64,000 bases of DNA, from assembly GCA_016931965.1 (NCBI GenBank), contig JAFGDT010000071.1:1-64000 (forward strand), written 5' to 3'. Under the pieces are notes generated by a model. That model had not been told where the DNA came from, did not search any database, and was given only the letters and a program-made list of their open reading frames with translations. Positions 37,064 to 46,445 of this stretch are shown in pieces (positions within the stretch are counted from its first letter, which is position 1; each line of letters starts with the position of its first letter). A program made the position numbers and the translations under genes. The DNA is from a bacterium (lineage in GTDB: Bacteria; Zhuqueibacterota; QNDG01; DSAB01).

Positions 37064-37825
37064 TTAGAGATCAATGATGACTGAAGTCAAGAACGAAGAA
37101 TCGGTTCTCCGTATCGTGGACTCGGGTACTAGATTCTGATAACTGATCAAATAAGAAAGACCGATAGAGAATCCAGCACCGATACCCGCCGATAGGTGTG
37201 TTTCACCTGTTATAAAATATTTTTGCCTGTTTTTCAATGATTGGGACATATCGACTTGCCATTTCCATTCCACCTGAGAATTGATTTTCCATGCGTAAGT
37301 GATATCTGTATCGATTGAAGAATAATCGGACGATTCAGTACCGTCGAATGAATAATTTTCATAATCATATTTAAAGGAAGCAAGGCTCTTTAAAAGATGT
37401 GAAGGATTCGTGATGATGTCAATGCCCAGACCGGGCCCGGAGGAAAGCCGATGGTCAAATCCGGCGAACTTGTCACGCAAGTAATTTATTTCCAGAAATC
37501 CAAAGAGCCGGCCAGAAAGAACCCGTTCCATTCTCAAATCGGATGTCAGCCTGTTTGCATTCATTTTTCCCCTGTTTCTGGACATGAGATAGGTATTATT
37601 CAAGAAGAAACGGTTTGGCTCTTGTTCTGTTTCAAAATTGAACTTGCCGGCAAATGAGCGTGTGGATGTATTCCCTGAAGTTTCCGCATAGGCCAATTCC
37701 AGATGGATGGTTCGTTTTTTCTCCTGGGCTTGACCGTTTGTCGAAAAAGAAGAGAGAGTGAGAAGCAGTCCAAACAGTGTATTCATTCTGAATAAAGATT
37801 TGAATGTTGTTTTGGTTGATTTCAT
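37064..37825 (-). CDS. DUF481 outer-membrane protein (YdiY-like)
   Basis: Predicted outer-membrane beta-barrel of 253 residues. The ATG at 37825 overlaps the corA stop (ATGA) and has GAGGA seven bases upstream; longer starts inside corA would bury the signal peptide. After the signal peptide (ending NGQAQ) the DUF481 pattern ETSGNTSTRSFAGKFNFE is clear. The rest alternates aromatic and polar residues in strands and ends in a hydrophobic SVIIDL strand. Relatives are induced by salt or acid in some bacteria, but the role is not settled. Coupling to corA and mscS suggests an ion or osmotic stress unit. Confidence 0.8.
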   Translation of the reverse strand: MKSTKTTFKSLFRMNTLFGLLLTLSSFSTNGQAQEKKRTIHLELAYAETSGNTSTRSFAGKFNFETEQEPNRFFLNNTYLMSRNRGKMNANRLTSDLRMERVLSGRLFGFLEINYLRDKFAGFDHRLSSGPGLGIDIITNPSHLLKSLASFKYDYENYSFDGTESSDYSSIDTDITYAWKINSQVEWKWQVDMSQSLKNRQKYFITGETHLSAGIGAGFSIGLSYLISYQNLVPESTIRRTDSSFLTSVIIDL

Positions 37826-38883
37826 AGCCATTTCCTCTTTTTGAAAAAGATAACCATCACGATGGCCACGACGGCCATCATGCCCCATACGATAAAATAA
37901 CCGATCCGCCATTTCAGCTCGGGCATGTATTCGAAATTCATCCCGTAGATGCCTGCAATGAAAGTCAGAGGAATGAAGATCGTGGCAATGATGGTGAGCA
38001 CCTTCATCACTTCGTTCATCTTGTTGCTGATGCTTGATAGATACATGTCAAACATCCCCGCATTCATGTCTCGCATCGTTTCAATCATCTCCACAACACG
38101 GATGGTATGATCATAGAGATCCCTGAAATAGGGCATCGTCTGCTTTTTAACGAGTTTCGATTCTCCATTGTAGAGTGTGCTGATCAGCTCTCTTAATGGC
38201 CAGATCGATTTGCGGAGGAAAAGCAAATTTCTTTTGATTGTATGGAGTTTTTGCATTGTACGGTTATCTGGATTGGTCATGACCTCGTCTTCTAAAATTT
38301 CGATATTTTCACCCAGATTTTCAATCACCAAAAAATAATTGTCTACAATCGCATCAACCAGTGAATAGGCAAGGTAATCAGGTCCCATTTGTCGGATGCG
38401 GCCTTTGTGTGTCCTGATCCTTTCCCGGATGACTTCGAACACATCTCCCGGCTTTTCCTGGAATGAGATAAGATATCGATCCCCAATGATCAGGGTGACC
38501 TGTTCGTTTTGAATTTCATTTTCCTTAAATGTAATCATCTTCAAAACGATCTGCATATAGTTACCCAGATCTTCACATTTCGGGCGCTGGTCCACACTGA
38601 GAATGTCTTCCAGAACAAGCGGGTGAATTTGGAAGTGTTGGCCGATTTGATCGATAATGTCCACTTGATGCAGGCCGTCGATGTTGATCCAGGTCACTGT
38701 CGGTTTATTCTTAAAAGGAAAACTTTCCTTAATCGAATCGATTCGTTTCTCCTGAAACTTCTGGTCGTCGTAATCGATCACCGTCATCACCACTTTCTCG
38801 ACTTTGGGCGTGCCTGTAAATTGAAGTGTTCCCGGAGGCTGGCCTAGTTTTCGTCCCTTTTTTTCAAAGAGTTTGACCTTCAT
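37822..38883 (-). CDS. corA: CorA magnesium/cobalt transporter
   Basis: Inner-membrane divalent cation channel of 353 residues. A large N-terminal cytoplasmic domain is followed by two C-terminal membrane helices. The selectivity motif IYGMNFEYMPEL lies at the end of the first helix, and a basic tail (FFKKRKWL) follows the second. AGGAG precedes the ATG, which overlaps the mscS stop (ATGA); its own stop overlaps the DUF481 start. It probably imports Mg2+; cobalt or nickel are alternatives. Confidence 0.92.
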   Translation of the reverse strand: MKVKLFEKKGRKLGQPPGTLQFTGTPKVEKVVMTVIDYDDQKFQEKRIDSIKESFPFKNKPTVTWINIDGLHQVDIIDQIGQHFQIHPLVLEDILSVDQRPKCEDLGNYMQIVLKMITFKENEIQNEQVTLIIGDRYLISFQEKPGDVFEVIRERIRTHKGRIRQMGPDYLAYSLVDAIVDNYFLVIENLGENIEILEDEVMTNPDNRTMQKLHTIKRNLLFLRKSIWPLRELISTLYNGESKLVKKQTMPYFRDLYDHTIRVVEMIETMRDMNAGMFDMYLSSISNKMNEVMKVLTIIATIFIPLTFIAGIYGMNFEYMPELKWRIGYFIVWGMMAVVAIVMVIFFKKRKWL

Positions 38884-40043
38884 GATTTATCTCCTTGACC
38901 ATTTTCGATGATGATATTCAGCGGCGGCGACTGATTCTTTTTATCCTTTCCAATATAGAGCGTCTGATGCGGAAAGGGAATTTCAATGTTCCGCGCGTCA
39001 AATTCCTTTTTTAACCGCCGGTTGAATTCGCGGGCGACGCGCCATTGCTTGATCGGTTTTGTCTTTGTCCGTGCTTTGATGATCAGAGCCGAATCCCCGA
39101 ATTGATCCAGTCCCAGAATCTCAAGCGGTTCTAGAATGTCGTTCTGATAATTGGGGTCTTTGCGCATTTCTTCATCGACAGCTTTCATCACATCGATCAC
39201 CTCATCCACATCTTCACGGTAGGCGACACCGATATCAAAAACGTAACGGGAGTAGCCCTTGGTCATGTTGGTGACCACATTGATCTCTCCGTTGGGCACG
39301 TAATGCACATTGCCGGATAGATCGCGGAGAATCGTCATCTTTAAATTAAGGCGTTCAACAACACCCGATTTACCGGCCACTTCGACGACATCGCCGACGC
39401 GAATCTGGTCTTCGAGGAAAATGAAAAAACCGCTGATGATGTCCTTGACCAGACTCTGCGCTCCAAAACCGACCGCCAAGCCAAGAACGCCGGCTGCCGC
39501 GAGGATCGGGCCGATATCGATACCCAAATCATCCAGAATAATGATCGTTGCAATGATGAATAAACTGATATTGGAAACATACCGGGTGATGGAGTTCAGT
39601 GTTTCTGTTCGTTTTTGAAATTCTTCATCGGCTTTTTTCCGACCTCTGATAACCGAAGAAAAGAGTCGGCCTATCAGCTGATTAATCGCTTTGATCAGGA
39701 TGATTGTGGCCAGAATGATCAAAAGCAGTTTTATACCATGCACACCGGCTACTGCTAAGATCGGACCAATATTGATACCAAAATCATCCAGAATGATTAT
39801 CACTGCAATGATAAAAAGTGTGATGGTAGACACATATCGGGTGACAGATTTCATTGTCTCTGTTCGTTTTTGAAATTCTTCATCGGCTTTTTTCCGACCT
39901 TTGATAACCGATGAGATAATTCGGCTCATTGACCAATTGATCACTTTGATCAGAACGATAGTAACCACAATGACCGAGAGCGGTTTTAAACCATGGTTAA
40001 AAAACCATTCGCCGATCGCTGTGATCCATCCTGTCCAATCCAT
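38880..40043 (-). CDS. MscS-family mechanosensitive channel with duplicated membrane module
   Basis: Channel protein of 387 residues that releases solutes under osmotic shock. The pore helix and the MscS beta domain are normal (AAGVLGLAVGFGAQSLVKDI, then DQIRVGDVVEVAGKSGVVE). The N-terminal membrane part contains two tandem copies of an 85-residue unit (GRKKADEEFQKRTET ... IIILDDFGINIGPILA), 255 bp apart in the DNA. The first copy ends at AVAGVHG instead of continuing into the pore helix. A perfect AGGAGG precedes the ATG. It is the first gene of the mscS-corA-DUF481 unit. Confidence 0.9.
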   Translation of the reverse strand: MDWTGWITAIGEWFFNHGLKPLSVIVVTIVLIKVINWSMSRIISSVIKGRKKADEEFQKRTETMKSVTRYVSTITLFIIAVIIILDDFGINIGPILAVAGVHGIKLLLIILATIILIKAINQLIGRLFSSVIRGRKKADEEFQKRTETLNSITRYVSNISLFIIATIIILDDLGIDIGPILAAAGVLGLAVGFGAQSLVKDIISGFFIFLEDQIRVGDVVEVAGKSGVVERLNLKMTILRDLSGNVHYVPNGEINVVTNMTKGYSRYVFDIGVAYREDVDEVIDVMKAVDEEMRKDPNYQNDILEPLEILGLDQFGDSALIIKARTKTKPIKQWRVAREFNRRLKKEFDARNIEIPFPHQTLYIGKDKKNQSPPLNIIIENGQGDKS

Positions 40044-40045
40044 TT
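39536..40045 (-). repeat. 255-bp tandem duplication inside the mscS-like gene
   Basis: Two copies with a 255-bp period. More than 40 consecutive bases are identical around 39604-39645 and 39859-39903, while the rest has diverged at silent and conservative sites. The duplication is in frame and adds two membrane passes. The outer boundaries are approximate. Confidence 0.75.
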
Positions 40046-40115
40046 CTCCTCCTTACGTATCTTATCAATTATTGTATGAATGAATCAATCTTCTTATTCC
40101 ATTTGTATTTATTTT

Positions 40116-41921
40116 TCAGAAAGGCTGGCCCATACTAATTGCAATGCAGGAGCGCGGTTCACCAGGATTGGGATCAACATTGATTCCCCAATCCACTCTG
40201 CCTGTTCCAATCGGTGTATTGATTCGCAGACCCAAACCGGGGGAGATCCTCAGTGATTTGACCGAAAACAATTCCGGTTTTTCCCAGACATTACCGATGT
40301 CTGTAAAGAAGGCCAATCCAAATATTTTGTAAACATCGATTTTCATTTCAAATGCATTCCACACCAACTTAAACGTACCGCCCACTGGATTGCGGTTTTG
40401 ATCCAACGGTCCCACCTTTTTATTTTGAAATCCGCGTATGGAATTGGGCCCTCCAGAATAATACCGTTCGTAAAGAGGGATTGCCGATCGTCCACCATCC
40501 ATGAAAATCCAGCCGATCTCGCAAGCGGTTCCCAGAACGACTCGGGGAGACAGCTGCAAAAAATATTTTATTTTCAATATTGACCGGGAAAAATTTTTCA
40601 ATCCCATCTGGTCGATCTTACCGATTTCATAGCTCATGTCGATGACTGTTCCGGATTGTGTATTGAAGAGATTGTTTCTCGAGTCGTAAACCATTGAAGT
40701 GCTGAAACTGTATTTTTGGCTTCTGGCTGTTCCAGTTTCATCAGTGACAACAACATGACTCAACCTGGAAAATGCGCTGGTCAATGCAAAAACCATTCTG
40801 AAGCGTTGGAGCCAATCCCTGCCGATCTGAATCTGACCGGTTTGACGTTTGAGGTGATACCCGGGTTCTTTTTTGAATTCCATCAATCCGCTGATGTCGG
40901 TCTGCCATTTCGAGCCCCATGTCCAGGGTTCGGTAACAGAGAGTTCAGCACTCCTTACAATGGAACTTGCTTTCAGTGTTAAGCTTGCTTTCCGAGCCAT
41001 TCCCCACAAGTTTGTATGTTGTATTTCCATTTTTGCTCTGAGTCTGTCGAATGAACCATAACCGATTCCAGTCATGAAATTGATATGTGTCTCCTCCTTC
41101 AGTTCAATCAGGACATCTCTGGTGGTTGAATCGGTTGCATTGAAGGGAAGCAAGGAAATAAATACACTGCGAAAGAGTCCGCTCTGGTATAATTTTCTCT
41201 GTGATTCCATTATTTTTGATAACTGTGCCGTTTCACCGGTCTGAAATGTAATGTAACGTTGAATGACCTGTAAACGTGTTTTTTGGTTTCCTTGAATTTG
41301 AATGTGGCCAATCATGGACGATCGATTTTCAATAATGGCGATATCCACCATTATGCGCGATTGTTCAGTCAAAAGTCGGACTTCAGGCTGGATGCTTGTA
41401 TCGAGATGTCCTCGATTGTTGTAAAGTGCTAAAAGTGCATCTGTCGATTGATTCAGATTTTTCGTTTGGAAGATCTCACCGGAATGGATTTGAATGTGTT
41501 CAGTCAGCGTTGAATCGGGGAATAGGGTGTTGCCTAAAAAGGTGATACTTTGGATGATATAGGGTTCACCTTCAGTAATATCAATTTCAATATCTACCTG
41601 TTTATGGATTGAATCGATTTCGATTTTTGTGGGTAGAGCGTATGCATCAAAGTAACCGTTATCCTTGTAGAATTTTTCAATCGCAATCACGTCATCCTGA
41701 AATATGGATTCATCGTACTTGTTTGGTATAAACAAGGAATAGGGTAACGATGAGGGTCGATGCAACATTTTTTTGATTAATGTTTTATCTGAATAAACTG
41801 AGTTCCCCTGGAATCGAATGGTTCGAATTTCCAATCCCTCGGCCGCGCTCCACGTGGTTTTTATGCCCAATAGGCTAAGAATAAGCATGATTGATAAACT
41901 GTTTTGAAAGATGTGTTTCAT
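40116..41921 (-). CDS. tamA: TamA/BamA-like Omp85 outer-membrane protein
   Basis: Omp85-superfamily protein of 601 residues. A signal peptide (about 1-26) is followed by about three POTRA domains (about 30-270; IRTIRFQGNSVYS, IQSITFLGNTLFP and IGHIQIQGNQKTR are their first strands). A C-terminal 16-strand-type barrel contains GPNSIRGFQNKKVGPLD (the lid-lock GxRGF loop) and ends GRVDWGINVDPNPGEP ... ISMGQPF. The start overlaps the stop of the TamB gene (ATGA). Partnered with TamB it should assist assembly of outer-membrane proteins or lipid transport; a second BamA role cannot be excluded. Confidence 0.87.
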   Translation of the reverse strand: MKHIFQNSLSIMLILSLLGIKTTWSAAEGLEIRTIRFQGNSVYSDKTLIKKMLHRPSSLPYSLFIPNKYDESIFQDDVIAIEKFYKDNGYFDAYALPTKIEIDSIHKQVDIEIDITEGEPYIIQSITFLGNTLFPDSTLTEHIQIHSGEIFQTKNLNQSTDALLALYNNRGHLDTSIQPEVRLLTEQSRIMVDIAIIENRSSMIGHIQIQGNQKTRLQVIQRYITFQTGETAQLSKIMESQRKLYQSGLFRSVFISLLPFNATDSTTRDVLIELKEETHINFMTGIGYGSFDRLRAKMEIQHTNLWGMARKASLTLKASSIVRSAELSVTEPWTWGSKWQTDISGLMEFKKEPGYHLKRQTGQIQIGRDWLQRFRMVFALTSAFSRLSHVVVTDETGTARSQKYSFSTSMVYDSRNNLFNTQSGTVIDMSYEIGKIDQMGLKNFSRSILKIKYFLQLSPRVVLGTACEIGWIFMDGGRSAIPLYERYYSGGPNSIRGFQNKKVGPLDQNRNPVGGTFKLVWNAFEMKIDVYKIFGLAFFTDIGNVWEKPELFSVKSLRISPGLGLRINTPIGTGRVDWGINVDPNPGEPRSCIAISMGQPF

Positions 41922-44900
41922 TGGATACCGATTCCGTATATCAAATCGAGTCCGGATCGTCCGTAGCGATCGGTTTCACCCTGTAGCATTAAACGGTCGT
42001 GGAGATGATAATTCAATCGGATGCTCTGGTCGTTGATGTGGCCTATCCGTGTTGAATAGGTAATGGTTATCTTTTGAAATAAATTTCTTGATGCCGTGAC
42101 TGTTGGGCTTTCATCATCTTGCCGAAAGACATTGCCGGCAATGGTTATCTCGGCAAATTTGAGTGTTTCATTGACCGTTCTCGAGGCATAATTGATCAGT
42201 CTCTCGTTGGATAAAGAAGCAGCCCGTTCCTTCAGAAGATCCACAACGGTTAAAGTAGCTGAACTTCGATCCGTTATTGCCTGCCCTGTTGATCCGACGG
42301 TTAATAACGTCAGGATATCGGCTTCGTTTAAATAAGGTTCGCTTGATAACTGCAGGCGGGCTTGGTCAAGAGGGCCCTGAATGGAAAGCGTAATGGCGTA
42401 CGGCTTTTGATCGGATGATTGATGACCGCTCAATTGATGCACGGCAATGAGATCCATCTCGGGATTGATGCGGTTGGGATCGATAAAATCGAGTATCCCT
42501 CTGTTGATTTTGAACTTTCTATCAAGATAGAGCAGGTAACCCTCGCGAACAGTAACACGACCCCCTAATCTTATATTGTTCAAATTTCCCATAACACGCA
42601 ATTCGGGATGGAGCCGCACTTTAACGAGATTGTTATCCACCCACAGATTCTCGCTCTCCTGAATGCGTATATCCATTTCGATTTTTTGAAAGTAATCGGG
42701 TCGATTCATTGAAGGGCGGTCCCGTGTTTGCATTTTTTGCATGATATCGGTTGGCGTGATGGCATTTTGGATGACCGATTTATCCAACATGACCAAGCCA
42801 GTCAGCACGTAGGTTTCCCCTTTATTTGTCATTTCGAAATGTGCATTCTGGATTTGTATGTCGTATTGTTTTCTTTTCATGACTCTTAATGTGGATAGAT
42901 CGGTTTTTAAGGTGAGTTGAGAGAGTTTATTACCGGTAATTGTTAAAAAACCGCTGCTTCCAATATGTCCTTGATTCTGAACCAAAACCAATGTGTCAAG
43001 ATGCAATTGGTTTCCGGTGAAAAAAAGATGGAAGTAGCCATTTGAAAATGGAATTTCCGACCATGGCGGTGAAAACGTCATGTCTTGAATAGTCAATTCT
43101 CCATTGATCATTGGTGATCTGTTCGTTCCCGATATGTTCACGTTGGCGTCAATCATACCCGAGATATAACGGATTTCCGGATTCAGCGGTTCGAACAGAG
43201 AGATGGGGAACTGATCAAGTGTATTTACAAATTGGATGGAATCTTTTTGAATGATACCGTTAATCGATAGGGCTTTCTGATTATATACATCCGTATCGGC
43301 GTGTAGTTTCAAACTGTTGTCTTTCGATAGATAAAACTGTGCTTTCAGGGAGACAGGAATGGACTGGAGGGCAAATCGGCCTGTCGGAATCTCAGCCAGT
43401 GTATCTTGCACGCTTATTGCCATGTACAGGTTATCCACGTGAATCTGTTCAACAGGATGATAGATGTCCCCGTTAAGAACAATCAGACCGACAGGGTGAA
43501 GATCGGGAAAACGGCCTTCCCAATTGATATCTGCATCGATGAAACCAACTGTTTCCAGACTGTCTGGAAGCCACGGTCTGATCCATTGTAAATCCAGAGA
43601 ATCGAGCTGGATGCTTCCCCGGGTGTGGGCTATTTGACTGAAATTGCTGTCGAACAAGTTTTGATCTGATTCAATGATACTTTCGATTTGATGCTGCCTA
43701 CCGTTTTGATAAATCGTCAGCTGGATGGGATCAATAAGGTTGTTTTGCACATGGATTTCAAGCAGCAGTGAGTCCGCTAATACTTGATTCTGGTATAAGG
43801 GATGGTTAACCTTGCTTCTCAATATCATGTGATGGTCTGAATGATTTCGGCTATACTCAGTCTGCATCGTGAGTTGACCCTGGAGAGTTGGCAAGTTTGT
43901 TAAGAAATTTTTTATGACTGATAAGTTTTTCACTTCTCCCCATACCTGAATGGTCTGAATTTGACTTTCCGATACCGCCATTTCACAGAGGATATCTCCC
44001 CAGCTTGAATCCGTATCAAAGGAAATGGGTGTTTTTTCTGCGGGATAGATCGATGCCCTCACTAAGCCTGTTCGGTTCTGAGTATTAAATTCTCCGTTCA
44101 ATCTGAGAGCGAATGGTACATTATCGTATGCCGTATCTTGTTTTTGATTCCAGCCTGAAGGATGGATAACTTGAAAATCGTGAATCGATAGACGATTTTG
44201 ACTATATTCCATATGGGTGCAGAGACTGTCTAATTGGTATTGCTGAAATTGCAGATTTGATGCCTGCATATAAAAATCGATAGTGGAATTATCACCTATA
44301 TAGTTGATTTGACCTTCCCCGAAAAGAGATCCATAAATCGGGGATGTTTGGAAAAAGGAGGAGAGAGGCTCAATTTTAGGAACAGAAAGAGAAATCGTAC
44401 CGTGAAAACCATTTTGCTGCAGTTGTATGTTGGCTGCAATTGAAGAGGCTTCATGCGAAAGAGTGAGATCCATCTTTTCGTCGGTATATTGAAAATCAAT
44501 GCGGTAGGAAGGAAATTGCTGTTTTTGTGTTTGGATATCGGACAGATTCAGTTCGCCGGCAGCTTTCCAGTCGCGAAATGTGCTGCCCTTTCCGGATGCA
44601 TGAAAAACACCATTAAGATGGCCTTCAATAAGAGTCAATTTCTGATTAAAACTGCTCTGTACTTGTGGCAGTTGAATTCCTTTCAAATTCAGAGAAATAT
44701 ATCCTTGTTGTGATTCCTCCATACCGAGCTGACCTGAACCTGAAAGGATACCTCCCCAAACCAGGGATTGAAAAGAACTCACATTTATTTTTTCGTTTTC
44801 CAGTTGAACGTTTGCCGCCATCTCACTGACGTAATGCGAGTCCACCTGAACGGTATCGATTTTAAAGATCGCAGTATCTATCAACAGCCTTGCGGAATGA

Positions 44901-45535
44901 ATGCCTTCAATCTGACATCCCGAGATTTTCAGGAATGATTTCTGATAATAACCACATCCTTTTTTCAGGTTCAACGAATAGGCGATTGTATCCTTATCAA
45001 AGGGACTGGCTTTAATCGTAAGGTCTTCAACCAGAACATTCAATGGGATGTGTTCATTTTTAACAGCAATCTTTGCATCAAATAAAATGAGTCTGTCGAT
45101 GGACATTTTAAAAGGTGATCTGAAATTGTTTAATAAATTTTCGTATGTATTGTGCCGTGATCGGATAAGAGAATCAGACTGTATTATATCCATATTTGTA
45201 TGCAACCCTGACATCGCAAGATTTGATATCTGTATATTTTTATGAAAGAGGGACAGCAAACGAAAATTGATCAACAATTCATTGAGTGATACCATTTCAG
45301 CGGAATCCTTTTCAACAGATATTGTCAGTCCCTGCATATGTATCCGGTTGAAAATATTTGTTTCCAGATCATGAATGACAACCTCCATTTTCAGAGCGCG
45401 ACTTAGCTGTTTGCTTATTATTCTTTTTAGAATTTTTTCACCCGGTGGTATAGACCAGAATAAGACAAAGAGGGTGCATCCCAATGATAGAGCAAGACTT
45501 ATCTTAAACAGACGAATTTTAAGTTTCGATCTCAT
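41918..45535 (-). CDS. tamB: TamB-like translocation and assembly protein (DUF490)
   Basis: Periplasm-spanning protein of 1205 residues with one N-terminal membrane helix (about 9-30). A long beta-helical AsmA/TamB-type body follows and ends in the DUF490 domain, with the signatures LGGRVTVREGYLLYLDRKF, GILDFIDPNRINPEMDL and ADILTLLTVGSTG. TamB forms a hydrophobic groove between the membranes and works with the TamA-type barrel encoded by the next gene, whose start it overlaps by 4 bases. Length is normal for the family. The start codon lacks a strong ribosome-binding site. Confidence 0.88.
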   Translation of the reverse strand: MRSKLKIRLFKISLALSLGCTLFVLFWSIPPGEKILKRIISKQLSRALKMEVVIHDLETNIFNRIHMQGLTISVEKDSAEMVSLNELLINFRLLSLFHKNIQISNLAMSGLHTNMDIIQSDSLIRSRHNTYENLLNNFRSPFKMSIDRLILFDAKIAVKNEHIPLNVLVEDLTIKASPFDKDTIAYSLNLKKGCGYYQKSFLKISGCQIEGIHSARLLIDTAIFKIDTVQVDSHYVSEMAANVQLENEKINVSSFQSLVWGGILSGSGQLGMEESQQGYISLNLKGIQLPQVQSSFNQKLTLIEGHLNGVFHASGKGSTFRDWKAAGELNLSDIQTQKQQFPSYRIDFQYTDEKMDLTLSHEASSIAANIQLQQNGFHGTISLSVPKIEPLSSFFQTSPIYGSLFGEGQINYIGDNSTIDFYMQASNLQFQQYQLDSLCTHMEYSQNRLSIHDFQVIHPSGWNQKQDTAYDNVPFALRLNGEFNTQNRTGLVRASIYPAEKTPISFDTDSSWGDILCEMAVSESQIQTIQVWGEVKNLSVIKNFLTNLPTLQGQLTMQTEYSRNHSDHHMILRSKVNHPLYQNQVLADSLLLEIHVQNNLIDPIQLTIYQNGRQHQIESIIESDQNLFDSNFSQIAHTRGSIQLDSLDLQWIRPWLPDSLETVGFIDADINWEGRFPDLHPVGLIVLNGDIYHPVEQIHVDNLYMAISVQDTLAEIPTGRFALQSIPVSLKAQFYLSKDNSLKLHADTDVYNQKALSINGIIQKDSIQFVNTLDQFPISLFEPLNPEIRYISGMIDANVNISGTNRSPMINGELTIQDMTFSPPWSEIPFSNGYFHLFFTGNQLHLDTLVLVQNQGHIGSSGFLTITGNKLSQLTLKTDLSTLRVMKRKQYDIQIQNAHFEMTNKGETYVLTGLVMLDKSVIQNAITPTDIMQKMQTRDRPSMNRPDYFQKIEMDIRIQESENLWVDNNLVKVRLHPELRVMGNLNNIRLGGRVTVREGYLLYLDRKFKINRGILDFIDPNRINPEMDLIAVHQLSGHQSSDQKPYAITLSIQGPLDQARLQLSSEPYLNEADILTLLTVGSTGQAITDRSSATLTVVDLLKERAASLSNERLINYASRTVNETLKFAEITIAGNVFRQDDESPTVTASRNLFQKITITYSTRIGHINDQSIRLNYHLHDRLMLQGETDRYGRSGLDLIYGIGIQ

Positions 45536-45696
45536 GATTTATCATTGCAAATGAAATTTATTGCCTTGTTCGTTAACAAAAGAAGAGTGATCGAATGGGT
45601 ATGGTAAACAGCAACAGTTACTTTAATTTTCTCCGCGTTTTAACTTGCAAATATCATAGAGAGACCATATGATCTATGAATTATTCTGTTTCTGTA

Positions 45697-45942
45697 TTAT
45701 TGATTTCCTGTTTTCTCTTCGGATGGTAAGGGTTGAGGTTTCTTTTTTCTTCTCAAAAAGAATGATGTCATGATTCCCAAAACGAATCCGATTAATGCCA
45801 TGAAGAACAGTAGAACAGAGCGCGGAAGTATAATGGTAAAAAACAGAATGCGTGTTTCGACATATTGCAGATTCTGAAAAATGATGATCAGAATCAAACA
45901 AGTAACAATCAGCATAAGAATTTGTTTTATTTTCTTCATCAT
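45697..45942 (-). CDS. LapA-like small membrane protein (DUF1049)
   Basis: Inner-membrane protein of 81 residues with two hydrophobic helices (about 5-24 and 40-63, MALIGFVLGIMTSFFL) and a basic, soluble tail (RRKKKPQPLP), the layout of LapA/YciS-type proteins. AAGGAAATC precedes the ATG. In Enterobacteria LapA helps control lipopolysaccharide levels together with LapB, which is not present here. It precedes TamB in the same direction with a gap of about 160 bases. Confidence 0.75.
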   Translation of the reverse strand: MMKKIKQILMLIVTCLILIIIFQNLQYVETRILFFTIILPRSVLLFFMALIGFVLGIMTSFFLRRKKKPQPLPSEEKTGNQ

Positions 45943-46110
45943 TGATTTCCTTTATGTAAGGACCATTTGGGATAAGTTAAAATAAATGTAAAGATTTTTT
46001 TGATTTATTTCAAGATATAAGTGAAAAGGATCGATAGACATTTAATACAGGATTGGCATTGATATTGATGCAATACTGCCTGTTTGGTTTATGACCGTCG
46101 GATCGATGTC

Positions 46111-46320
46111 ATGCTCGATTCTGTTATTTTATCAATCGTTGAACATATGATACCAAACATGTCATTAGAAAACAGGAAATTACCGCAAGAGGCAGAAGAG
46201 GTTCAGCTTCTATTGGGTGCCATTCTGGAAGAGTTAAGCACGATCGAGAAGGACCTTTCTGAATTGGCAAGAAACCGAGCATTCGTTCAGGAAATCACCA
46301 CCATTCAAGATAAGATTTAA
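46111..46320 (+). CDS. Possible small hypothetical protein
   Basis: An open frame of 69 residues from ATG 46111, MLDSVILSIVEHMIPNMSL, with an amphipathic, Glu-rich second half (EEVQLLLGAILEELSTIEKDL) that could form a coiled coil. There is no ribosome-binding site and it lies alone between minus-strand genes. An upstream TTG at 46084 is possible. It may be a chance frame. Confidence 0.3.
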   Translation: MLDSVILSIVEHMIPNMSLENRKLPQEAEEVQLLLGAILEELSTIEKDLSELARNRAFVQEITTIQDKI

Positions 46321-46445
46321 CGTTTAGTTAGTGATCCATTATTTTTTATCTGCCACAACCTAAAGATTGCCACTGACTTAATCAGAAGTCAGGTCCAACG
46401 GCATTATTATTGTGTGTGTCAAGCTGGTCGGTACAGTTATTTATC

